From Acidimicrobiales bacterium (GTDB lineage: Bacteria > Actinomycetota > Acidimicrobiia > Acidimicrobiales > Salinilacustritrichaceae): a DNA stretch of 34,083 nt. The translations under genes were made by a program, and so were the position numbers. The notes under the pieces were generated by a model that was not told where the DNA came from, made no database searches, and saw nothing but the letters and a program-made list of their open reading frames with translations. Shown in pieces: positions 16,419 through 24,653 of the stretch (its first letter is position 1; each line of letters begins with the position of its first letter). Where the stretch lies: contig JAPKDO010000004.1 of assembly GCA_028822535.1 (NCBI GenBank), positions 1 to 34,083 of the forward strand. Reading direction: 5' to 3'.

Positions 16419-17137
16419 CGGCGCCCGTCCCGGTCACGCCCCGGCAAGCGGCGACCGTCATGCTCCTGCGGGACAGCGTCGACGACGCCCTCGAGGTCCT
16501 CCTGTTGCGCCGCTCGGACAACACGCCGTTCGTGCCCGGCGCACACGTGTTCCCCGGAGGCGCGGTCGAAGCATCCGACGGCGACGACGGCTTCGACGCC
16601 CACACCGACCTCTCCGACGAGGACGCATCCGTCATCTTGCGCGTCCCCTCCGGTGGTCGTGCGTTCTGGGTCGCCGCAGTCCGCGAGAGCCTGGAGGAGG
16701 CCGGCGTGCTCCTCTCCACCGTCGGCGGTCGCCCGGTGGACGACACACACCCCGTGTTGCAGGACGAGGGGACGCTGCGAGCGGGACTCGAGGCGGGCAC
16801 GACGCGCCTGCTCGACCTGTGTCGCGAGCACGGACTGGGCCTGGGTCTCGACCGCATGGTGTACGTGTCGCAGTGGATCACCCCGGAAGAATCGCCCCGG
16901 CGCTACGACACCCGCTTCTTCGCCGCGGCCATGCCGGTTGGACAGTCGGCGAGCGCCGACGAGTGGGAAGCGGTCGATGCGCAGTGGTGGGAGCCCACCC
17001 GCGCACTCGAATCCTGGCAGGCTGACGAGATCCAACTCATCGAGCCCACCGTTGCCAGCCTCCGGCTGCTGGCCGGCCACGACGATGCCGAGAGCGCGCT
17101 CGCCGCGCTGCGACGAACAGGAGCATCCACCCGATGA
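16415..17137 (+). CDS. Nudix hydrolase
   Basis: ATVMLLRDSVDDALEVLLLRRSDNTPFVPGAHVFPGGAVE...AAVRESLEEAGVLLS (Nudix box with an insertion); TTG start overlaps the fxsA stop. Confidence 0.82.
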   Translation: MTAPVPVTPRQAATVMLLRDSVDDALEVLLLRRSDNTPFVPGAHVFPGGAVEASDGDDGFDAHTDLSDEDASVILRVPSGGRAFWVAAVRESLEEAGVLLSTVGGRPVDDTHPVLQDEGTLRAGLEAGTTRLLDLCREHGLGLGLDRMVYVSQWITPEESPRRYDTRFFAAAMPVGQSASADEWEAVDAQWWEPTRALESWQADEIQLIEPTVASLRLLAGHDDAESALAALRRTGASTR

Positions 17138-17976
17138 GCGACGATCTCGAAGAGGAGGACCTCCCGAAGCCGATCGTGCACGAGGTCGCCTCGGCGCTCA
17201 GCCCGTACGTCCGGCGAATCGTCGCCGACAACCCGGGCGCCATGACGGGTCCCGGCACCAACACGTATCTGGTCGGCATCGATGAGATCGCCGTGATCGA
17301 TCCCGGCCCGGACGATGCCACGCACCTCGACACCATCGCCGGATGCGGCGGGGATCGGATCCGATGGATCCTGCTCACCCACACGCATCCCGACCACGCC
17401 CCGGGCGCCGCCGGCCTACGCGAGCGGACCGGGGCCGAGATCTGCGCGTTCGACGACCGCGACGACGTCCCCGTGGACCGCACGCTCGCCGATGGCGACT
17501 TCATCGAAGCGACCGAGTTCCGCATCCGGGCGATCCACACGCCGGGACACGCGTCGAACCACCTCTGCTATTTCCTCGAGGAGGAGCGCACGCTGTTCTC
17601 GGGCGACCACATCATGAACGGGTCGACCGTGGTGATCGCTCCGCCCGACGGCGACATGGGCGCCTACCTCGAGTCGCTCGAGAAGGTCCGCATCAAGCGC
17701 CTGCGCGCCATCGCCCCCGGACACGGCCACCTCATCACCGAGCCGTACGAGAAGATCGACGAGTACCTCGCCCACCGCCTCGAACGCGAAGCCCAGGTGC
17801 TCGCAGCGGTCGCGGGCGGGACGACGACGATCGATGCGATCGTCGCCGACCTCTACCCAGGCCTGATCGAAGAACTCGTGCCGCGTGCAGCGCAGTCGGT
17901 CCACGCCCACCTGCGCAAGCTGGCGGCGGAGGGGTCCGTCGTCGGCGACGACCCCGAGGGCGCCTGGACCACCTGA
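17134..17976 (+). CDS. MBL-fold metallo-hydrolase (LACTB2-like)
   Basis: NPGAMTGPGTNTYLVG...WILLTHTHPDHAPGAAGLRERTG...IHTPGHASNHLCYFLEEERTLFSGDHIMNG. Confidence 0.92.
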   Translation: MSDDLEEEDLPKPIVHEVASALSPYVRRIVADNPGAMTGPGTNTYLVGIDEIAVIDPGPDDATHLDTIAGCGGDRIRWILLTHTHPDHAPGAAGLRERTGAEICAFDDRDDVPVDRTLADGDFIEATEFRIRAIHTPGHASNHLCYFLEEERTLFSGDHIMNGSTVVIAPPDGDMGAYLESLEKVRIKRLRAIAPGHGHLITEPYEKIDEYLAHRLEREAQVLAAVAGGTTTIDAIVADLYPGLIEELVPRAAQSVHAHLRKLAAEGSVVGDDPEGAWTT

Positions 17977-18230
17977 CGCTGGCGTTGTCGGCGCCCGGTC
18001 GAAGGCGGCGGGGTTGTCACGATTGGCCCCTTCGCGCCATGGCTGTCAACGCGCCCGATCCGGCACGATGCTCCCAGAGCGAAGCCGACGCTGTCGGTGG
18101 AGGTCCGAGGGACCGTTCGTGACCGTGATGGTGGGCTGCCTGACCGGTCGTGACGAGCGATTCCTCGCTGCCGACTCCGTCGGGGGTGGTGCTGGGGGGC
18201 ATCGCGCTCGACGGGGTCGGCCTCTTCGCG

Positions 18231-19451
18231 TCAGAGGTCGAGGGCGTCCAACGATGCCGCAGCCGCGTCGAGCATGCGGGCCGAACAGCCGGCCATGTCG
18301 GGCTGGGGTACGGCCTCGTTGACCACGACGTCGGCGAGGGCACGGAACGCATCGCCGGCCGGGGAATCGCGCAGGGCGACCGGCTCGCCGGCGTCGCCCG
18401 TGACCGAGACGTCGGGCTCCATCGGGATCTGGCCGAGGAGCGGAACACCGGCATCGTCGGCGAGTTGCTGACCGCCGCCGGACCCGAAGAGTTCGTAGCG
18501 CTCGCCGTGATCGCACACGAACGCGCTCATGTTCTCGACGACCCCGGCGACGCGCAGGAAGTTCTTGCGCGACATCGACACCGCCCGCGACGCCACCTTC
18601 TGGGCGTTGACGGCCGGGGTGGTGACGACAAGCACCTCGGAGCGAGGAATCAGCTTGGCGACGCCCATCTGCACGTCGCCGGTCCCGGGGGGCATGTCGA
18701 CGAGCAGGTAGTCGAGGTCGTCGCCCCACTGGACGTCCTGCAGGAAGTGCTGGACGCCGCGGTTGAGCATCAGCCCTCGCCACATCAGCGCCGACTCCTC
18801 GTCCTCGACCAGGAAGCCCATCGAGATCACCCGCAACAGCCCGGCCGGGCCGTCGGGGTTGGGCACCTCGCGCTCGTTGGGGACCATGAACTTCTTGCCG
18901 TCGACCTCGGCGCCACCGAGCCGACCCGACACGCCGAGCAACCGCGGGACCGAGAACCCCCAGATGTCGGCGTCGAGCACACCGACCTTCAGCCCGGTCG
19001 CGGCCATCGCAGCGGCCAGGTTGACGGTGACGGACGACTTGCCGACGCCTCCCTTGCCCGACGACACCAGGATCACCTTGGTGGTGGGTCCGACGCTGGA
19101 GTCCTCGGTGCGTTCCGAGATGTTGAAGCGCGCCCGCTCCATGGCGAACGCCTTCTCCTCCTGGTTCATCTCGTCCCACGACAGCGAGACGTGAGCGACA
19201 CCGGGAAGCGAGCCGACCCGGGTGCGGATGTCCTTCTGGATCTGGGCCCGCAGCGGGCAGCCGGACGTGGTCAAGGCGATGGTGACCGTGACCTCGCCGC
19301 CGTCGATCGCGACGTCACGCACCATGCCGAGTTCGACGATGTCGCTCCCGAGCTCGGGGTCGATGACACCACGCAACATCGACTGGATGTCGTCGACCGT
19401 CGGTGGCTGGGCGCCCGAGTGATCGGGTTGGTCCGGGGCATCGACAGGCAT
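18231..19451 (-). CDS. mrp: Mrp/ApbC/NBP35-family Fe-S carrier P-loop ATPase with N-terminal DUF59/MIP18 domain
   Basis: VIDPELGSDIVELGMV...KVILVSSGKGGVGKSSVTVNLAAAMAATGLKVGVLDADIWGFSVPRLLG; LVDMPPGTGDVQ. True start at 19451; the track ORF is extended upstream in error. Confidence 0.93.
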   Translation of the reverse strand: MPVDAPDQPDHSGAQPPTVDDIQSMLRGVIDPELGSDIVELGMVRDVAIDGGEVTVTIALTTSGCPLRAQIQKDIRTRVGSLPGVAHVSLSWDEMNQEEKAFAMERARFNISERTEDSSVGPTTKVILVSSGKGGVGKSSVTVNLAAAMAATGLKVGVLDADIWGFSVPRLLGVSGRLGGAEVDGKKFMVPNEREVPNPDGPAGLLRVISMGFLVEDEESALMWRGLMLNRGVQHFLQDVQWGDDLDYLLVDMPPGTGDVQMGVAKLIPRSEVLVVTTPAVNAQKVASRAVSMSRKNFLRVAGVVENMSAFVCDHGERYELFGSGGGQQLADDAGVPLLGQIPMEPDVSVTGDAGEPVALRDSPAGDAFRALADVVVNEAVPQPDMAGCSARMLDAAAASLDALDL

Positions 19452-19461
19452 GGCGCCAATT

Positions 19462-19507
19462 CTACCGGCACTCTCCGTGGAAACCAGGAGGCGTTGCCCG
19501 GTAGCCT
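19462..19507. promoter_or_regulatory. Paired divergent leaderless promoters within a CTACCGG...CCGGTAG inverted repeat
   Basis: Reverse strand CCGGTAGAAT-TGGCGCC-ATG (mrp); forward strand CCGGTAGCCT-TCCGGTC-GTG (HTH regulator). Confidence 0.65.
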
Positions 19508-19514
19508 TCCGGTC

Positions 19515-20255
19515 GTGAGTGACGGCGCCACCACCTCCGGGACTCCACGTCTGGAGATCCTCAAGACCCTGGGCGACAACACGCGCTACGCCATCTATCT
19601 CGAGATGGCGCGCGCCCCCCGCCCGCTGGCGACCGCCGAGATCGCCGAGACGCTCGACCTGCACCCCAACACGGTCCGCCCGCACCTCGAACGCATGCGT
19701 GACCTCGGCCTGCTCGACGTCACGGCGGCGGCGACCGGTGCCGTGGGTCGGCCCCAACACCGGTACGCCATCGCAGACGACGCTCCGAGCCTCGGTCTCG
19801 AACCACCCGTCTTCCCGCTCGTCACCCGGATCCTGCTCGAGGCAGCAGCCGCCGGGGGCCTCGATCCCGCCGAGCTCTCCGATGCCGGGCGTGAGCAGGG
19901 GGCGGCCGCTGCCGGCGGCGCACCGTCGCTCGCCTGTGCCGACGCACTCGAGCGGGAACTCGCCGGACTCGGGTTCGACCCCGCTCGTGTCGACGACGGC
20001 GACGACGTCACCATCGCGTTCACCCACTGCCCGTTCCGCGAGTTGGCCGAAGCCCACCCCGATCTGGTGTGCAGCATGCACCGCGGCATGGTGGAGGGCT
20101 TCGTCGACGCACGCGGCGACGGCGCGGTGACCCGCTTCCACCCGCTCGTCGACCGGACGCCGTGCCAGGTCGAACTCCGGGACACCCCCACCCAGCGTCC
20201 TCCACGAACCGGGGCTGACGCATCCACCGACACAGGAGTTAGCCTGACGTCATGA
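19515..20255 (+). CDS. Helix-turn-helix (ArsR/SufR-like) transcriptional regulator
   Basis: LEILKTLGDNTRYAIYLEMARAPRPLATAEIAETLDLHPNTVRPHLERMRDLGLLDV...FTHCPFRELAEAHPDLVCSMHRGM...TPCQVEL; GTG start. Confidence 0.85.
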   Translation: MSDGATTSGTPRLEILKTLGDNTRYAIYLEMARAPRPLATAEIAETLDLHPNTVRPHLERMRDLGLLDVTAAATGAVGRPQHRYAIADDAPSLGLEPPVFPLVTRILLEAAAAGGLDPAELSDAGREQGAAAAGGAPSLACADALERELAGLGFDPARVDDGDDVTIAFTHCPFRELAEAHPDLVCSMHRGMVEGFVDARGDGAVTRFHPLVDRTPCQVELRDTPTQRPPRTGADASTDTGVSLTS

Positions 20256-20569
20256 TCACGCTCACCGACAACGCTGCCAGCAAGGTCAAGAACCTCATCG
20301 ACGAAGAGGGCGACGAGAAGCTGGCGCTCCGTGTGGCGGTCCGCCCCGGCGGCTGCTCGGGATTCAGCTACGAGATGTTCTTCGACACCGACGTCGCAGA
20401 CGACGACAACGTCACCGAGTACGGCGAGGTCCGTGTGGTGGTCGATTCGTCCAGCGCCGTGATGCTCGAGGGCGCCACGCTCGACTTCAAGGACGGCCTC
20501 GAGTCCGGGTTCTCGATCAACAACCCGAACGCCGAGCGCACCTGCGGCTGCGGCTCCAGCTTCTCGTAG
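20252..20569 (+). CDS. erpA: A-type Fe-S cluster carrier (IscA/ErpA/HesB family)
   Basis: MITLTDNAASKVKNLIDEEG...LRVAVRPGGCSGFSYEM...NPNAERTCGCGSSFS; conserved C...CGC; ATGA overlap with the upstream regulator. Confidence 0.92.
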   Translation: MITLTDNAASKVKNLIDEEGDEKLALRVAVRPGGCSGFSYEMFFDTDVADDDNVTEYGEVRVVVDSSSAVMLEGATLDFKDGLESGFSINNPNAERTCGCGSSFS

Positions 20570-20606
20570 ACGATTCGAGACCGCGCTACCCCCGGTGGCG
20601 TCCCGG

Positions 20607-22013
20607 TCAGTCGGTCGGAGCGACGACCACGACACGCACATCGCCCGGCAGGTGTGCCGTCGCATCCTGGAACAGCTGCGCGCTGATCTCGCCGGCTGCG
20701 TCCGCCACGACGAGGGCGGGAACGGTCGCGTCGGCGGCGACGCGGAGTTCGTCGGCCGAGCGTCCCGTGGTCAACTCGTCGAGGCGCTGACGCTCGTCCG
20801 CCGTCAGACCGCCAGCCGCCCTGGTCCGAATCGTGACGGTCGAGTGACCCTCGGCCTCGAGTGCCGAGAGCGCATCCTCGGCCGCGGCCATCGGCGGCAC
20901 CGGGCGGTCGAGCACCCACCACGCCAGCTTCCACTGCGCAAGCAGCCGACGGCGATGCGCGTTGGCCGTGCGGACCGCGGGGAGTTCGTCGACCGCGTGG
21001 GCGCCGATGCGATAGCGGGCGTCGCGGGCCTGGATCACCGACTCGAGGTCGCCGACATCGGCGTCGGGGCCCACGAGTGACCGCCACGCTGCTTCGGCGA
21101 ACGCGAGACGGTTCTCGGCATCGCGGACCGCAGCCTCCGCCTCATGATCAGATGGCTCCTCGACCACGGACGCTGGCTGGGCGCCCGCTCCCGCACCGCC
21201 GTAGGCCTGCTCGGTGAGCCGGGCGACGCTCTCGAGGTTGCGGCTCGCCAGCTCCTGATCGTAGGCATCATCGCGCTGGCGAACGATCAGGACGACCACC
21301 CAGCAGACTGCGAGACCGGGGATCGCGAGCGCCAGCGGGCTACCGGTGAGCACGAGCGTGAGGACGCCGATCACCAGTGCGACGCCCACGACGATGACCG
21401 GCGTCCGCAATGCGCCCGCATCGGTCAGCTCCCAACCGCTGAACCGGCGCGGCGGACCGGGTGTCGCTGGCGCGACCTCGGGTTCGGGGTCGCGCACGAC
21501 ATGGGCAGCGTCGCTGCCGGTCTCGGTGCGGCCGGCTTCGGCCAGAGCCGCGTTGCGGGCCTCGAGCTCGGCGCGAGCACGCACCACGTCGTCCGCTGCG
21601 TCGCGGATCGAGGTCGGATGGACGGCGAGTTCGCTGGCCGCCGCTGCTCGCGACTGCACCGCCTCCCGACTCGCCTCGACCAGCCGATCGGCAGTGGCGA
21701 TCCGTTCGACGAGCCGACGGAGGGTCCCGACGTCGGTGACCACGTGCTCCTCGCCCGACAGGTCCTCACGCGCCGTCAACTCGAGCGCGGCGTGGGCGGC
21801 GACCCTGTCGGCGAGGACCCGTTCCCGATCGGCGATCGATGCACGGAACGAGGACGCTCCCTCGACGAGATCGGCGCTGAGGCGATCGGCCAGGTCGAGC
21901 GCGGTCGTCTCGACATCGCTCGAGAACACGATCGTCGAGCCCTCGGATTCGACGACGTCGTCGACCACCTCGTCGATCGACTGCTCGGTCTCGCTCATCT
22001 CGTCCGACCCCAT
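20607..22013 (-). CDS. Uncharacterised coiled-coil membrane protein
   Basis: Long Ala/Glu/Arg-rich helices flanking two TM segments (TPVIVVGVALVIGVLTLVL, PLALAIPGLAVCWVVVLIV); SD-like GGGGA upstream. Confidence 0.75.
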   Translation of the reverse strand: MGSDEMSETEQSIDEVVDDVVESEGSTIVFSSDVETTALDLADRLSADLVEGASSFRASIADRERVLADRVAAHAALELTAREDLSGEEHVVTDVGTLRRLVERIATADRLVEASREAVQSRAAAASELAVHPTSIRDAADDVVRARAELEARNAALAEAGRTETGSDAAHVVRDPEPEVAPATPGPPRRFSGWELTDAGALRTPVIVVGVALVIGVLTLVLTGSPLALAIPGLAVCWVVVLIVRQRDDAYDQELASRNLESVARLTEQAYGGAGAGAQPASVVEEPSDHEAEAAVRDAENRLAFAEAAWRSLVGPDADVGDLESVIQARDARYRIGAHAVDELPAVRTANAHRRRLLAQWKLAWWVLDRPVPPMAAAEDALSALEAEGHSTVTIRTRAAGGLTADERQRLDELTTGRSADELRVAADATVPALVVADAAGEISAQLFQDATAHLPGDVRVVVVAPTD

Positions 22014-22038
22014 CGAGTCCCCTGCGTCGTGCGTTCGC

Positions 22039-22968
22039 TCAGGCTATGACCTGGTCCAGGCTCGCCCGCATGTCGTCCGCATCGAAGATGTAGTCGAGCC
22101 GATCGCGCACCACCCCGTCGCCGCCCACCGCGTAGAACGCCGGTTCGTATGGAAGGCCCAGATCCGTCACGACCGGGGCGAAGTCCTCGATCGACAGCGG
22201 CACGCTGTTCTCCTCGGGATTCGTGAACACCTCGGCGTGCACGAACGACACATCCGGATAGTCGTCCATGATCCCGAGCATCACGTCGAGCACTGGCCCG
22301 CAGATCACCGTCTGACAGAACGCCGGCGTGGCCACGAGGAGCGCCATCGGCGCGTTGCCAACGACGTCGGCCACCGTCTGGTCGTGCAGCGGACAGATCG
22401 GGTCGCGGGTGCAGATCGGCGTGACCCCCAACCCGTCGGCCACGGTGGGCGTGACGAGCGCCGGCATCTCGTCACCGGGGTCGACGCGCGGTGCGATCTC
22501 CGGGGCGTCAGCGGCGATCACGGAGAACTGGCTGATCACCTCCGCACCGTCGACGTCGGTCGTGAAGTCGTAGAAGCCGGTCGACGCCGGCGTGAACTCG
22601 AACGCGTAGTACGGCCGCGGGAGGCCATCGGCGTGGAGCACGGCAGTCAGGTCTTCGGCCACCACGTCGCCATCGGGGTTCTTGACGGACACGACGAGAT
22701 TTCCGGGGACGGCGTCGGCGGGAAGCAGGCCGGCGCTGTCGGACAGGCCGAACGGGATGCGAGCGGTCTGTTCTGCGGCGAAGTACGGACCGAAGAAACG
22801 CAGGATCGACAGGTCGTTCGGGTCGAGCTCCGCCCCGGAAGGGCCGGCCTCGGAGTCGCCACCGGAGCCACTGCAGGCGGCGAGCACGGTCGTGGCGGCG
22901 GCGCCGAGAAGGAAGTTCCGGCGAGATGCGGCAGCAGGTCGGAGCGGGCCTGGCAATCGGTTGCTCAT
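22039..22968 (-). CDS. Tat/lipobox-exported thioredoxin-like lipoprotein
   Basis: ASRRNFLLGAAATTVLAACSGSGG (twin-Arg + lipobox); VATPAFCQTVICGPVLDVMLGIMDDYPDVSFVHAEVFTNP resembles thioredoxin-fold. Confidence 0.75.
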   Translation of the reverse strand: MSNRLPGPLRPAAASRRNFLLGAAATTVLAACSGSGGDSEAGPSGAELDPNDLSILRFFGPYFAAEQTARIPFGLSDSAGLLPADAVPGNLVVSVKNPDGDVVAEDLTAVLHADGLPRPYYAFEFTPASTGFYDFTTDVDGAEVISQFSVIAADAPEIAPRVDPGDEMPALVTPTVADGLGVTPICTRDPICPLHDQTVADVVGNAPMALLVATPAFCQTVICGPVLDVMLGIMDDYPDVSFVHAEVFTNPEENSVPLSIEDFAPVVTDLGLPYEPAFYAVGGDGVVRDRLDYIFDADDMRASLDQVIA

Positions 22969-22976
22969 CAGGGCCG

Positions 22977-22986
22977 ACCGTAGTGT
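22977..22986. promoter_or_regulatory. Overlapping divergent leaderless -10 elements
   Basis: accgtagtgt: TAGTGT (22981-22986) 7 nt before ATG 22994; reverse-strand TACGGT (22982-22977) 8 nt before ATG 22968. Confidence 0.65.
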
Positions 22987-22993
22987 GGCGGCC

Positions 22994-24577
22994 ATGGCCA
23001 CCGACACCGGCGAGCGACCCCGCATCGGGCCCGAGGGCGGCGGGCGAACCGACCTCGTGGTCGACGGCCGCGAGGTCGAGGTGCCCGACGAGGGCACGTT
23101 GCTCGACGCGTTGCGCGAGCACCTGGGCGTGACAGGACCGAAGGACGGATGCAGCCCGCAGGGGCAGTGCGGCTGCTGCACCGTGCTCGTCGATGGCGCA
23201 CCGCGCGTCGCCTGCGTGACGCCGGTACGGCGGGTGCGTGGGCGAGCGATCACCACCGCAGACGGACTCGACGATGCCGATTCCTGGGCGCAGGCGTTCA
23301 GCGACACCGGTGCGTCCCAGTGCGGCTTCTGCACACCCGGGATCATCTGTCGACTCGCCGGACTCCGCGACAAGAAGCCCGACGCCGGACACGCTGAGGT
23401 CGAACAGGCGCTGCTCGCACATCTCTGCCGCTGTACGGGGTGGCGAACGATCCTCGACGCCTGGGATGCCTACGGGACCCCTGCGAGCGAACGCGACCTC
23501 GACGCAGCGTCCGAACGCGCCACGCTCGAGGGCGGCGCTCCACAGAGCGTCGGCCCGCAGGTCGCGCTGGGCGACGGCGGATTCGCCGACGACCGTGCGC
23601 CACGCGACGCGCTGGTCGCGGTGCTGGACGGCGAGGGTTCCTGGACGCTCGCCGAGAGCGTGGCCGCCGCCCGAGCCGCCGCGGGCAAGGTCCAAGGACG
23701 CCGGACCACCGCCGAAGCGACGGCACCCATCGACGTACCCGACGGCGACTGGGACGTCGTGCTCCAGACCTCGTGGGTCGAACCGGCGTACCTCGAGACC
23801 GACTCGTCGTGGGCCGGCGGCGACGCAGCCGCGGATCCATTGGCCAACGGCGGGGCGTTCGGCGGGAAGTCGCCGTCGCCGTTGCCCGCCGAGGCCGCCC
23901 GACTCGCGACCGAGCAAGGCCGCGCCGTGCGCACCGTGTGGACGCGAGAGGACTCGGTCCGCCTCGGCCCGAAACGACCGCCGATCTCGGCCGGGCTGCG
24001 TTCCGACGGATCGGGTCTCGTGCGCGTCGCCCGCACGGACGGGATCGCCGAAGCGATCCGCTCGGCGCTGCCGGCGGTCGACGTGGAGGAGGTCGACGTC
24101 CCGGGCCCGCCCACCTCCGTCGCGCTCCGCTGCGCAGGCTGGGCCGAGGGGATCGTGCTCGCCGCCGCCTGCGCCGGCACCGTCGATCCGGTCACACAAC
24201 CCGGAGGCGGTACTGCCCGCGCATCGGTCGATGACGACGGGACCGTGCGGGTGGCGGTGGCCGCCGGCGATCCGCTCGACGAGGTGGTGCTCCGGTCGTA
24301 CTGCATCGGTGCCGCGCACCAAGCGCTGTCGTGGGTGACGTCGGAGTCGATCGTCGTCGACGCCGAGGGCACCGTGCACGATCTCACCATCCGCTCCTTC
24401 GGCATCGTGCGCGCCGTCGACACCCCACCGATCGAGATCGACGTCGAACCCGGGGCCGGGCCGGCGCTGGCCGTCAGCGACGCGGTGTTCGCCGCCGTCG
24501 CCGCCGCCGTCTGGCTCCACCAGGGCACGCCGCCCGCATGGCCCACCGGGCGCCCCCTCCGCACACCCTCCCCCTGA
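22994..24577 (+). CDS. Fused [2Fe-2S] small subunit and abbreviated molybdopterin-binding large-subunit-like region (xanthine dehydrogenase/CO dehydrogenase family)
   Basis: GCSPQGQCGCCTVLVDG...ASQCGFCTPGIICRLAGL...LCRCTGWRTILDAW (both [2Fe-2S] motifs) followed by VEPAYLETDSSWA...NGGAFGGKSPSPLPAEAARLA...GAAHQALSWVTSESIVVDAEGTVHDLTIRSFGIVRAVDTPPIEI. Confidence 0.85.
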   Translation: MATDTGERPRIGPEGGGRTDLVVDGREVEVPDEGTLLDALREHLGVTGPKDGCSPQGQCGCCTVLVDGAPRVACVTPVRRVRGRAITTADGLDDADSWAQAFSDTGASQCGFCTPGIICRLAGLRDKKPDAGHAEVEQALLAHLCRCTGWRTILDAWDAYGTPASERDLDAASERATLEGGAPQSVGPQVALGDGGFADDRAPRDALVAVLDGEGSWTLAESVAAARAAAGKVQGRRTTAEATAPIDVPDGDWDVVLQTSWVEPAYLETDSSWAGGDAAADPLANGGAFGGKSPSPLPAEAARLATEQGRAVRTVWTREDSVRLGPKRPPISAGLRSDGSGLVRVARTDGIAEAIRSALPAVDVEEVDVPGPPTSVALRCAGWAEGIVLAAACAGTVDPVTQPGGGTARASVDDDGTVRVAVAAGDPLDEVVLRSYCIGAAHQALSWVTSESIVVDAEGTVHDLTIRSFGIVRAVDTPPIEIDVEPGAGPALAVSDAVFAAVAAAVWLHQGTPPAWPTGRPLRTPSP

Positions 24578-24579
24578 AC

Positions 24580-24627
24580 TTCTGGGTCCATTCTCGGATG
24601 TCTCGAGGTCGGTCCAGAGACCCAGAA
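24580..24627. repeat. Inverted repeat between the Mo/Fe-S gene and ridA
   Basis: TTCTGGGTC (24580-24588) ... GACCCAGAA (24619-24627), flanked by C-rich and G-rich (ggagtggggtggg) arms. Confidence 0.7.
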
Positions 24628-24653
24628 GGAGTGGGGTGGGGCAGAGTGGGGGG

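Noticed and set aside
17977-18230. Convergent gap between MBL and mrp searched for tRNA/selC
   Set aside because: No T-loop (GGTTCGA..CC) plus acceptor pairing seen; only short weak inverted repeats.
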